Assembly (NCBI GenBank): GCA_963787645.1 | Contig: CAWBDS010000014.1 | Coordinates: 620,001 to 684,000 of the forward strand | Direction of reading: 5' to 3' | Origin: Palsa-504 sp963787645 | Lineage (GTDB): Bacteria > Actinomycetota > Actinomycetes > Streptosporangiales > Streptosporangiaceae | DNA: 64,000 nucleotides | Shown here: one piece after another, positions 34,055 to 41,371 of the stretch | Layout of the letters: each line of letters begins with the position of its first letter | Position numbering within the stretch: the stretch's first letter is position 1 | Notes under the pieces: generated by a model | What the model was told of the DNA's origin: nothing | Seen by the model: only the letters and a program-made list of their open reading frames with translations | Database searches by the model: none | Translations under genes and position numbers: made by a program

Positions 34055-34852
34055 TTATTGCTTGCTGAACTGACCGGGCTGCCGGCCGGGGCCAGGTGAG
34101 CCGCGGTAGGCCTGCGCGATGTCCAGCCATTTGTCGGCTTCCGGGCCGGTGGCCTGGATGGCCAGGTCGGCGCGGTTCCGGCGCCGCGTCACGAGCATGC
34201 AGAAGTCCACCGCCGGACCCTTGACCTGGTTCTCGGCGTCGGCGGGACCGAACTCCCACTGGATCCCGGACGGTGCGGTGAGCTCGTACCGGAACTCGAC
34301 ATCGGGCGGGGTCAGGCCGCGCACCAGGTAGCCGAAGTCACGGTTGCGCGTGCCGAACCAGGTCAGGTGGCCGATCCGGTCGGTGTAGTCGCGAGCCACC
34401 CCGATGGTGTCGGCGATGTCCTGACCGTGCGCGAACAGCTCCATGAGGCCGGCCGCGGCCAGGGCGCTGGCCGGGATCTGCCGGGCCACCCAGGGCACCA
34501 TCTGCGCGGGCGGGAGCACGGAGAGCGCCTTGACGGCCTCGTCGCGTTCGGTGCGCCAGCGGGCCAGCAGGTCCGCGGGCGAGGCGTCGAGGTACGGGGT
34601 CAGCAAGGCGGTGACCGCCGCGTCGAAGTCCCGGTCGGCTCCGGCCGTCACCTTGGCGAACAGCTCTGGATCGGACGCCGAGATGCCGGCGATACGGGCT
34701 GTCGAGGACAGGTGGGCCACCTGATGCTTGATCGTCCATCCGGGCGCGGGGGTCGGAAGGTCCCACTGCGCGGCATCAAGGGCCGCCACGATCTGGTCGA
34801 GGATTTCGCCCTCTGTCTTCAGGTCGGCATACACATCGGTAGGGTCGCTCAC
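34055..34852 (-). CDS. TIGR03084-type metal-binding protein (DinB/maleylpyruvate isomerase fold)
   Basis: 265 aa from GTG 34852, preceded by GAGAGG. The N-terminal four-helix DinB-like domain carries WTIKHQVAHLSST, with a metal-ligand His, and ELFAHGQDIAD, with the second His. This is the pattern of the mycothiol-dependent maleylpyruvate isomerase superfamily, and the C-terminal extension fits the TIGR03084 subgroup. Members of the fold include mycothiol S-transferases. Because enediynes are activated by thiols, a detoxifying mycothiol transferase is an attractive guess, but nothing in the sequence proves it. It is downstream of, and codirectional with, the TetR gene at 34929. Confidence 0.75.
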   Translation of the reverse strand: MSDPTDVYADLKTEGEILDQIVAALDAAQWDLPTPAPGWTIKHQVAHLSSTARIAGISASDPELFAKVTAGADRDFDAAVTALLTPYLDASPADLLARWRTERDEAVKALSVLPPAQMVPWVARQIPASALAAAGLMELFAHGQDIADTIGVARDYTDRIGHLTWFGTRNRDFGYLVRGLTPPDVEFRYELTAPSGIQWEFGPADAENQVKGPAVDFCMLVTRRRNRADLAIQATGPEADKWLDIAQAYRGSPGPGRQPGQFSKQ

Positions 34853-34928
34853 GGCGCTGCCTCTCGCTGGATGATGACGCGGATTGCTCTCCGGCATCAT
34901 CACCTGGGCCCCCAGGGGCAGCCACCTC

Positions 34929-35591
34929 TTAGGTTGCCTGCCCGAACGCGGCCTCGAACCGGTCGCCGGACACGCTGACCGACCGGGCCGCGCTCGCCGG
35001 ATCATCCCCGGCTCCGATCATCAAGCTGACGAGCTGTGACTCGAAGCACCGGCTCGCATCGTAGGGCGGGACGAGGTAGCCCCCGACGTCCAGCAGCACC
35101 GTCCCGTGTACGCCGAGCCACATGTGATGGGCCTTGAGCACCGGGTCCTCGGAATGGAAGCGCCCGGCCGCCGTGCACCGGTACGCGCAGTCCACGACGG
35201 TGGTCAGGGTGTACCGGCCATGCTGCCGGTCTTCCTCGGTGAGCGCGAAGCCGGCCAGCGATGAGCCGCCGAACATCACCTCGAAGACGTGCCGGTTGGT
35301 GATCGCGTTGTGCCGGTAGACCCGCCCGAGCAGAGCCATGTCGGCGACCGGATCGTCGGTGACCTCGACGAGATCGAACAAGCGCTTGAGACGCGCGAAC
35401 CCATCGTGGACGATCTCGCGCACGATCGCGCTCATGCTGCCGAAGTAGGTGTACACGGCCATGGTCGAGGTGCCTGCTTCTTTAGCCAGCAGGCGGGCGG
35501 ACAAGCTCCGGGGACCTCCCTCCGCGACCAGGCGCGCGGCGGCATCGATCAAAGTGGCGCGGTTGTCCGGGTTTTGGCGACGCGGGCTCAC
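34929..35591 (-). CDS. TetR-family transcriptional regulator
   Basis: 220 aa from GTG 35591. The N-terminal TetR HTH reads LIDAAARLVAEGGPRSLSAR followed by LAKEAGTSTMAVYTYFGS. The remaining ~150 residues are a WHG-like C-terminal ligand domain. It is divergent from the AraC-like gene at 35684; the 92-bp spacer holds GTGTT-TT-AACAC (35619-35630) and CAACAGCGTTATGCAA (35630-35645). The latter matches 14 of 16 positions of another site at 36933-36948. Likely an autoregulated repressor that also controls the AraC gene. Confidence 0.88.
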   Translation of the reverse strand: MSPRRQNPDNRATLIDAAARLVAEGGPRSLSARLLAKEAGTSTMAVYTYFGSMSAIVREIVHDGFARLKRLFDLVEVTDDPVADMALLGRVYRHNAITNRHVFEVMFGGSSLAGFALTEEDRQHGRYTLTTVVDCAYRCTAAGRFHSEDPVLKAHHMWLGVHGTVLLDVGGYLVPPYDASRCFESQLVSLMIGAGDDPASAARSVSVSGDRFEAAFGQAT

Positions 35592-35618
35592 GCTTGACAG
35601 GATGACACGGCCTCGCTA

Positions 35619-35653
35619 GTGTTTTAACACAACAGCGTTATGCAACGAAGTTT
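35619..35653. promoter_or_regulatory. operator region between TetR and AraC genes
   Basis: Perfect GTGTT-TT-AACAC palindrome (35619-35630) abuts the motif CAACAGCGTTATGCAA (35630-35645). The 17-mer GTTATGCAACGAAGTTT (35637-35653) also occurs exactly at 28266-28282 in the kinase/response-regulator spacer. Probably bound by the adjacent TetR protein or a shared cluster regulator. Confidence 0.6.
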
Positions 35654-35683
35654 CCGCTGGCGATGTCAGTGCGGAGGGGCCGC

Positions 35684-36436
35684 ATGAATAGCACCATTGA
35701 CCGGGTGGTCAACTGCATCTGGACGCGGTACGGCGATCGATTGTCGCCTGCTGAGCTGGCTCGAAGCGCCATGCTCAGCCGCTTCCAGTTCCCTCGCGCG
35801 TTCAAGGAACAGACCGGGGTCTCGCCCGCGCGGTTCCTGGCCGCGGTCCGTATCTACCGGGCCAAGCGCATGCTCCTGGTCAGCCCGATGAGCGTGGCCG
35901 GAGTCTCCCGCGCGGTCGGCTACAGCAGCCCTAGCTCATTTACCAGCGACTTCACCGACAGCGTGGGCGTTTCGCCGAACCGGTTCCGTTATACGGGGCA
36001 GCACGACGCCGGCGGCGCGGTGCCCGGCACGCCGGTGCCCGAAGGCGCGATGATGGGCACGATCCGGCTTCCGGAGGGGTACGCCGTGGCCCGCGTGTAC
36101 GTCGGGATCTTCGATACCCCGATTGTGCAGCGCCGGCCGCGGGCGGCCACCTTGCTCGACGTGACCTCACCGCGTACGCACACCTACTGGCTGCCCGCAG
36201 CCCCGGACGGCCGGTGGTTCCTGCACGCGGTGGCGGTCGCCGACACCGACGAGCCCGAACCCTGGACCCGCCGGCATCTGCTGGTCGGCGGGGGAGCGCA
36301 GGTGAAGGCGACCCTCGGCGCCATCACCTTGCGCCCCAGAAGCCTGACCGATCTGCCGGCCCTGCTCGCCTTGCCCGATCTCGAGGCCGAACTGGAAGGC
36401 CTGACCCGGTCTGTCGCGCCCGCGAGAGACCGGTAA
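35684..36436 (+). CDS. AraC-like transcriptional regulator with N-terminal HTH, paralogue 2
   Basis: 250 aa; GGAGGGG lies five bases before the ATG. It has the same inverted architecture as the gene at 26043: AraC double HTH at residues ~1-105 (LSPAELARSAMLSRFQFPRA, VAGVSRAVGYSSPSSFTSDF), then a beta-rich C-terminal domain with the shared motifs GYAVARVYVGIFDTPIVQRR and EPWTRRHLLVGG. It is GC-rich throughout, unlike paralogue 1. Divergent from the TetR gene. Presumably a second pathway-specific or pathway-linked regulator marking the right edge of the enediyne cluster. Confidence 0.85.
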   Translation: MNSTIDRVVNCIWTRYGDRLSPAELARSAMLSRFQFPRAFKEQTGVSPARFLAAVRIYRAKRMLLVSPMSVAGVSRAVGYSSPSSFTSDFTDSVGVSPNRFRYTGQHDAGGAVPGTPVPEGAMMGTIRLPEGYAVARVYVGIFDTPIVQRRPRAATLLDVTSPRTHTYWLPAAPDGRWFLHAVAVADTDEPEPWTRRHLLVGGGAQVKATLGAITLRPRSLTDLPALLALPDLEAELEGLTRSVAPARDR

Positions 36437-36454
36437 CACAGACCGGTAACGCCG

Positions 36455-36930
36455 TCACAGGCCCAGCTGCTGGGCCGCGAGCGCCGTCCCCTCGACCCGC
36501 GCCCGGACCTTGGCGAACGCGACATCGCGTGAGGTGGCGGTGTCGTCGGCGAACGGCGCGAAGCCGCAGTCGTCGCAGGTACCGATCCGGTCGGGCGGCA
36601 GCAGCCGGGCCGCGGCCAAGATCCGGCCGCGGACGAGCTCCGGGGTCTCGACCCGCGGGTCGATCGGGTCGATAACGCCGATGAACACCCGGGCGCCGAG
36701 CGGAAGATGCTCGGTGACCACGGCCAGGACCTTCTCCGGCTCGGCCTCGCTGGCCAGCTGGATATAGAAATTGCCCGCCTTGAGCTCGAACAGCTTGGGC
36801 AGCAGCCCGGCGTAGTCGATGTCCGCGCTGTGCGTCGAGTTCTGATCGCCGCCGGGGCAGGTGTGCCCGCCGATGCGGCTTCGCTCGGCGTCGCTGAAGC
36901 GCTCGAGGACCTGGTTGTGCGCTAAGCGTA
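36455..36930 (-). pseudogene. 5'-truncated methionine synthase (MetE C-terminal type) relic
   Basis: About 155 codons match the C-terminal part of the cobalamin-independent methionine synthase II family: VLERFSDAERSRIGGHTCPG, KLFELKAGNFYIQL, IGVIDPIDPRVETPELV, then IGTCDDCGFAPFADD with zinc-ligand-type cysteines. The N-terminal half (roughly 200 residues in intact members) is missing. Upstream of about 36930 the frame runs into the neighbouring SDR region with no homology and no start codon with a ribosome site. Confidence 0.75.
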
Positions 36931-36932
36931 AA

Positions 36933-36948
36933 TTGCATAACACCGTTG
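36933..36948 (-). promoter_or_regulatory. third copy of the GTTATGCAA operator-like motif
   Basis: On the reverse strand this reads CAACGGTGTTATGCAA, 14 of 16 identical to the site at 35630-35645. It sits at the break point of the methionine synthase relic. Confidence 0.5.
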
Positions 36949-37026
36949 TCCAACGCCGGGGTGGGTGGGCGGAGCGGGAGGACGGAGTGGCCAACCGGGT
37001 CAGTCGACGCCGGGGTGGCCGACCGG

Positions 37027-37773
37027 TCAGTCGATGATCGCTCCGCAGGTGAGGTTCACCATCGCGCCGCTGACCGCGCCTGCCCCGTCCGAGGCCAGGT
37101 ACACCGCGGTCCCGGCCAGATCGGCCAGGCGGGGCAGCCGGCCGAGCAGCGTGTCCTTCAGCAACGGGGCCAGCATCTCGTCGGTGACGCCCGGGTAGGT
37201 CTCGGGAGTAAAGTTCGAGCGCAGGCCCACCACCCGAACCCCGCGGCGGCCGAACTCCCCGGCCAGGGTGCGGGTGAGCGCCTCGATCGCCGCGTTGGCC
37301 AGGCTGAAGCCGCCCATCTCGTGCCGGGTCTCCTTGGCCGACGAGGCGCTCAGCGTCACGATCACGCCGCCCCCCTGCGCGGTCATGTGCCGCGCGGCGG
37401 CGGTGGCGGTCAGGAAGTTGGTCCGGCACAACCCGGTGATCGGAGCCAGGAAGTCCTCGACCGGCAGCTCGGTCAGCGCGACGCCCTGCACCGCGGGGAC
37501 CGCGACCGCGTTGAAGGACACATCGATGCGGTCGGCCGCCGCCACCACGCGGTCGGCGTGGGCGTCGACGGCCGCCTTGTCCATCGCGTCAACCTGGGCG
37601 GCCTCGGCCCTCCCGCCGTCTGCCCGGATATCGGCGGCCACCTCTTCCAGGCTGGCCAGGGTGCGGCCGGCCAGGAATATCCGCGCGCCGTCCCGGGCGA
37701 ACGCGCGCGCCACCGCGCCGCCGATCGCGCCCGCTGCCCCGTAGACGATCGCGTTCTTGTTCTCCAGCAACAC
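37027..37773 (-). CDS. short-chain dehydrogenase/reductase with degenerate active site
   Basis: 248 aa classical SDR fold. YGAAGAIGGAVARAF is the nucleotide-binding glycine motif, and FNAVAVPA occupies the NNAG position. The catalytic Ser is present (TLSASSAKE), but the YxxxK motif reads FSLAN: Tyr replaced by Phe and Lys by Asn. It therefore probably cannot do ordinary ketone reduction and may be a binding or regulatory protein, or use altered chemistry. Neighbours are the methionine synthase relic and a CBS protein, so it is likely outside the biosynthetic cluster. Confidence 0.82.
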   Translation of the reverse strand: MLLENKNAIVYGAAGAIGGAVARAFARDGARIFLAGRTLASLEEVAADIRADGGRAEAAQVDAMDKAAVDAHADRVVAAADRIDVSFNAVAVPAVQGVALTELPVEDFLAPITGLCRTNFLTATAAARHMTAQGGGVIVTLSASSAKETRHEMGGFSLANAAIEALTRTLAGEFGRRGVRVVGLRSNFTPETYPGVTDEMLAPLLKDTLLGRLPRLADLAGTAVYLASDGAGAVSGAMVNLTCGAIID

Positions 37774-37799
37774 GGCGGCATCTCCTCACCCGTCGGATC

Positions 37800-37831
37800 C
37801 GACCGCCAACCACCCTAGTGACTGGCGGTCG
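37800..37831. promoter_or_regulatory. 9-bp inverted repeat upstream of SDR
   Basis: CGACCGCCA at 37800-37808 faces TGGCGGTCG at 37823-37831, 27 bp upstream of the reverse-strand SDR start. Consistent with a TetR-type operator. Confidence 0.45.
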
Positions 37832-37884
37832 CGCTGTGCTCGGTACCTAGCCGGGGCGAGGGGTCAGCGCCGGGGCGAGAGAGG

Positions 37885-38301
37885 TCAGCTGGCGGGTTGC
37901 TGAGGCGGCCGGCTGATCCGGGCGGCGAACAGGTCACGGAGGCTGACCACGCCGCGTACGGTACGTCCCTCCATGATCGGCAGATGCCGGAAGCCGTTCA
38001 GCAGCATCATCTGAGCGGCGTCCTCGACGGTGGTGTCGGGCTCGGCGGACTGCGGATCCTTGGTCATCCACGCCGAGACCTGCACGGTGGTCAGGTCGGT
38101 CCCGGATGCCGCGGCGCGTAGCACGTCGCGCTCGGTCAGGATGCCGGCCAGGAAGGGGCCCTGCATGACCAGGGCCGAGCCCACGCGCTCGCTCACCATC
38201 TCGGCGGCGGCTTCGGACATGGGGCTGTCGGGAGTGGTGAGGATGACGCGGGTGTGCATCATCTCGCCGACCGTGAGGGCCCGGCGGCCGTCGTCAGCCA
38301 C
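37885..38301 (-). CDS. CBS-domain pair protein
   Basis: 138 aa, essentially two tandem CBS domains (~10-65 and ~75-130). Typical motifs are SALVMQGPFLAGILTERDVL and RHLPIMEGRTVRGVVSLRDL. Stand-alone CBS pairs bind adenosine nucleotides and act as energy or redox sensors for partner proteins. The partner is not evident. It overlaps the small gene upstream by 8 bp, so the two are probably cotranscribed. Confidence 0.85.
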   Translation of the reverse strand: MADDGRRALTVGEMMHTRVILTTPDSPMSEAAAEMVSERVGSALVMQGPFLAGILTERDVLRAAASGTDLTTVQVSAWMTKDPQSAEPDTTVEDAAQMMLLNGFRHLPIMEGRTVRGVVSLRDLFAARISRPPQQPAS

Positions 38302-38533
38302 TTTCGCCGATCTCGAACAGTTCGGAGTCGTGCGGGGCGGACGGCCCGGCCAGCTCCTCGGACAGCAGTCGCCACAGCGACCCGGACCAGGCCGACAGCT
38401 GCGGCCAGCGCATCCAGAACAGCTGAAGCGTCGTTTCGTCGAACTCGGAATGTGCCTGGTCAGGACTGATTGAGCGGGTGAAGTCCTCGAGCTGATGGAT
38501 CAGGTCGAGGAACCGGTCGGCGCTACCATCCAT
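38294..38533 (-). CDS. small conserved-looking hypothetical protein
   Basis: 79 aa from ATG 38533, which has GGAGG eight bases upstream; ATG 38539 and GTG 38542 are alternatives. Acidic and Trp-rich (FWMRWPQLSAWSGSLWRLL), no signal or clear domain. It overlaps the CBS gene by 8 bp. Not recognised. Confidence 0.55.
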   Translation of the reverse strand: MDGSADRFLDLIHQLEDFTRSISPDQAHSEFDETTLQLFWMRWPQLSAWSGSLWRLLSEELAGPSAPHDSELFEIGESG

Positions 38534-39228
38534 GCGCATCACCTCCGGAGGGGGAGTGCGGCGTCGGCCGCGAAAGCAGGGGCAAAGCAGGGGCGGAGAG
38601 GATCACGTGACGCCAAGTGGGGTGATCCATACCCCAATCCGCGCGCAGTGAACCCCGAGCGCGCCCCCTTCGGCCCGTATCGCGCCGTCGCCCCGGCCAG
38701 CGAACATTTACCGTATTGGTGACGCAATGTAGTCGAACCCTTCCTTCCGGTAACGCGGATGCTAAGGTTCGTGGTTGACATTGCCGCGATCCGGGGTATG
38801 TTGCTGCTCAGTCCAGCACCGGGCTCGCTAGCCGGACCGACAGGCTCGTCAGGTTCGGAACAATGTCACGGCGGGGGGCGTCGGCATCCAGCCGCCCCGA
38901 GGCCGGCGTGGCAGCGGAAAGGCTGAGGGGGCCTGCAGCGCAGATCCGGCTGGACAGGGGGTTGGGCGTGGAAAGGGCCCGGGCACCCAGTAGACAACGG
39001 AGATCGAGCCCGTTGCCAGCGGGACGGACTCCGGTCCGAAGGCGCTGCCCGGGTCCTTTTCCTATTCCCGGCTCATCCGGCAGGCACGATTGCGTGGCCC
39101 GGATCGTTCGTCCTGGGGGGAGAAGGCACGGGGAGAAGGTACGGCGGGGCAAACGCGTGTACGGGGTTATCATGGCGTGCACCGTCCGTGACACCTCCTG
39201 TTAACCAACGCAGGGATAGGCAGAGGTA
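38534..39228. other. ~700-bp spacer, no gene recognised
   Basis: Short frames on both strands have no family resemblance. The one clear signal is a promoter at 38775-38802. The GC-rich, hairpin-prone sequence after it (to the ppm1 start) would form a long 5' leader of about 420 nt. I could not match it to a known riboswitch or RNA gene. Confidence 0.45.
38775..38802 (+). promoter_or_regulatory. near-consensus sigma-70 (HrdB-type) promoter
   Basis: TTGACA at 38775-38780, 16-bp spacer, TATGTT at 38797-38802. It points towards the polyprenol phosphate mannose synthase gene at 39229 and implies a long leader transcript. Confidence 0.6.
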
Positions 39229-40002
39229 GTGACTGAGCCACATCCGCCCGCTGAGCCGTCGGTCGGCCAGACCCTCGTCGTCATGCCCACGTACAACGAG
39301 CGGCAGAACCTGGAGTCCATCACGGGCCGGGTCAGGGCGGCTCTGCCCGAGGCTGATCTGCTCATCGTGGACGACAACAGCCCGGACGGCACGGGCGACA
39401 TCGCGGACAAGCTGGCCGAGGCCGACCCGCACGTGCAGGTCATGCACCGGACGGAGAAGGCGGGCCTGGGCAAGGCGTACATGTCCGGGTTCAGCTGGGC
39501 GCTGGAGCGCGGCTACGGCGTGGTGGTGGAGATGGACGCCGACGGCTCGCACCTGCCCGAGCACCTGCCGGTGCTGGTGGGCGCGCTGGCGCACGCGGAC
39601 CTGGCCATCGGGTCCCGGTGGATGCCGGGCGGCCGGGTGGTCAACTGGCCCAAGTCGCGCGAGGCGCTGTCTCGCGGCGCCAACGTCTATACCCGGCTCA
39701 TGCTGGGCCTGAAGGTCCGCGACGCGACCGCGGGGTTCCGCGCCTACCGGGCCTCGACCCTGCGCACGATCAGCCTGGACCAGGTCCAGTCGACCGGGTA
39801 CTCCTTCCAGATCGACCTGACCATGCGCGTCGCGCAGGCCGGGCTGAAGATCGTCGAGGTGCCGATCACGTTCGTGGAACGAGAGCACGGCGCCTCCAAG
39901 ATGAGCAGCAACATCATCTTGGAGGCGTTCTGGCGGGTGGCCCAGTGGGGCGTGGCGCAGCAACTGCGTCAGCTCAGGTCCCGCCGGTCCGGCGGGACCT
40001 GA
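39229..40002 (+). CDS. ppm1: polyprenol monophosphomannose synthase (GT2)
   Basis: 257 aa from GTG 39229, preceded by AGAGG. GT2 fold with VVMPTYNERQNLESI at the start, DLLIVDDNSPDGTG (first Asp motif) and VVEMDADGSHLPEHL (metal-binding DxD-type motif). EVPITFVEREHGASKMS is the C-terminal signature of dolichol-phosphate mannose synthases. No membrane segment follows, so this is the short, soluble catalytic form. It transfers mannose from GDP-mannose to polyprenyl phosphate for lipoglycan and protein O-mannosylation. It is followed convergently by rbpA, a pairing I recall as common in actinobacteria. Confidence 0.9.
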   Translation: MTEPHPPAEPSVGQTLVVMPTYNERQNLESITGRVRAALPEADLLIVDDNSPDGTGDIADKLAEADPHVQVMHRTEKAGLGKAYMSGFSWALERGYGVVVEMDADGSHLPEHLPVLVGALAHADLAIGSRWMPGGRVVNWPKSREALSRGANVYTRLMLGLKVRDATAGFRAYRASTLRTISLDQVQSTGYSFQIDLTMRVAQAGLKIVEVPITFVEREHGASKMSSNIILEAFWRVAQWGVAQQLRQLRSRRSGGT

Positions 40003-40010
40003 CTCACGAG

Positions 40011-40394
40011 CTAGGCGCTGCGGCGGTGCGTCCGACTGCTCAGGTCGTCGCCGCGGTCGCTGATGCGGCGCGCCCGGATGACCTCCAGGCGCTCGGCGAG
40101 CACCGCTTCGAGGTCCTCCACCGTGCGGCGCTCCATGAGCATGTCCCAGTGGCTGCGCGGCGGCTTGGCCTTCTTCGGCGACGGGGATTCCCCGGTGGCG
40201 GCGATGGCGATCGAACCGCAGACGCGACACTCCCATGTACCGGGAAGTTCCGCCTCCGCCGCGAAAGGCACGCTAAAGTGGTGCCCATTCGGGCAGTCGA
40301 AATCGACGTCCTGACGCGGGGCCAGGTCGGTGTTCCTGTCGTTTTCGTAGCTCGTCGCACCGAGCCGGGTTCCGCGGAGTGCGCGTTCGGCCAT
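40011..40394 (-). CDS. rbpA: RNA polymerase-binding protein RbpA
   Basis: 127 aa; the start is placed at ATG 40394 because RbpA proteins begin MAxRALRGTRLGATSYE, exactly as here. The zinc/core domain has CPNGHHFSVPF and TWECRVCGS, followed by the basic linker and sigma-interacting domain (HWDMLMERRTVEDLEAVL). RbpA binds RNA polymerase and the principal sigma factor, stabilises open complexes and affects rifampicin tolerance. This is an actinobacterial marker. Confidence 0.96.
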   Translation of the reverse strand: MAERALRGTRLGATSYENDRNTDLAPRQDVDFDCPNGHHFSVPFAAEAELPGTWECRVCGSIAIAATGESPSPKKAKPPRSHWDMLMERRTVEDLEAVLAERLEVIRARRISDRGDDLSSRTHRRSA

Positions 40395-40524
40395 GCTTGC
40401 TGCCTCCCAGGCGGTCAACGGTCTTAGTGGGAAACACTGAGTACCCGGACAAGATTCCCGCTCGGGGCGTTACCCAACCGTGTTTTTTGCCGAAAGATCG
40501 CAGCTATCGGCCCTGGGGAGCGAG

Positions 40525-41346
40525 TTAGGGCAGGCCCGACCCTACGCGGGGATGCCACTGACCGCGTTCGATCAGCACGTCGCGCAGCGTCTCGATGTCG
40601 TCGGTCATGATGCCGTCGGCGCCCAGATCCAGGTAGCGGATCATCTCGGCCCGCTCGTTGATCGTCCAGACGTGGACGTCGAGGCCCAGGGTGTGCGCCC
40701 GGCGCACGAACGCGGACGTGGCCACCCTCCCCGGCACCTGGGCGCAGCACACCGACGACCGCGACAGGAAGCTGGCGAACGCCCGGACCTGCGGCCACCG
40801 CGCCAAAGACCCGATGTTGCAGTGGACCCCGGCGATCGCGGTCGGCGAGGTCGCCATGCACACCGGCTTGTCCAGCAGCCCGCGGGCGGTACGCAGCCGG
40901 TTGCCGGAGAACGAAGTCACGCATATCCGGTCCCAGGCCCCGGTGCGGCGTAGCACCTCAGGCAGCAGGGAGATCCCCGGTACGTCCTTCAGGTCGATGT
41001 TGAAGCGCACGTCCGGCCAGGCGGTGAGCAGGTCTTCGATGGTCGGGATCGGCTCGGCACCGGAGACCCGCAGCGCGGCGACCTCGCGGTAGGGCAGCGC
41101 GTTGATCGGACCGGACGCGTCGGTGACCCGGTCCAGGGTGCGGTCGTGGAAGGCCACGAGCGTCCCGTCCGAGGTCGCGCGGGCGTCGGTTTCGAGGTAC
41201 GCGTACCCCAGCTTGACGGCGTGCTCGAAGGCGGTCCAGGAGTTCTCCGGGGCGTGGACCGCGCCGCCGCGGTGGGCGAAGGCGACGGGCCGCGGGTGAT
41301 CGAGGAAGGGTACTCGCACGATCGCTAGTATGCCCGTAGCCAGCAC
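40525..41346 (-). CDS. glycerophosphodiester phosphodiesterase
   Basis: 273 aa from GTG 41346 (GTG 41319 is an alternative; neither has a strong ribosome site). GDPD TIM barrel: FAHRGGAVHAPENSWTAF with the catalytic His and Arg, ETDARATSDGTLVAFHD with metal ligands Glu/Asp and the second His, and VHVWTINERAEM near the end. No signal peptide, so probably cytoplasmic hydrolysis of glycerophosphodiesters to glycerol-3-phosphate and an alcohol. Confidence 0.9.
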   Translation of the reverse strand: MLATGILAIVRVPFLDHPRPVAFAHRGGAVHAPENSWTAFEHAVKLGYAYLETDARATSDGTLVAFHDRTLDRVTDASGPINALPYREVAALRVSGAEPIPTIEDLLTAWPDVRFNIDLKDVPGISLLPEVLRRTGAWDRICVTSFSGNRLRTARGLLDKPVCMATSPTAIAGVHCNIGSLARWPQVRAFASFLSRSSVCCAQVPGRVATSAFVRRAHTLGLDVHVWTINERAEMIRYLDLGADGIMTDDIETLRDVLIERGQWHPRVGSGLP

Positions 41347-41371
41347 CGACCTGGTTAACTACGGATGTCCG

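Noticed and set aside
36455..37429. 324-aa full-length gene from 37429 to 36455
   Set aside because: Only the last ~155 residues have homology; the rest is antisense to the SDR gene.
38803..39228. Cobalamin or c-di-AMP riboswitch, or RNase P RNA, in the ppm1 leader
   Set aside because: I could not match the conserved boxes of these RNAs; only a promoter and general GC-rich structure are supported.
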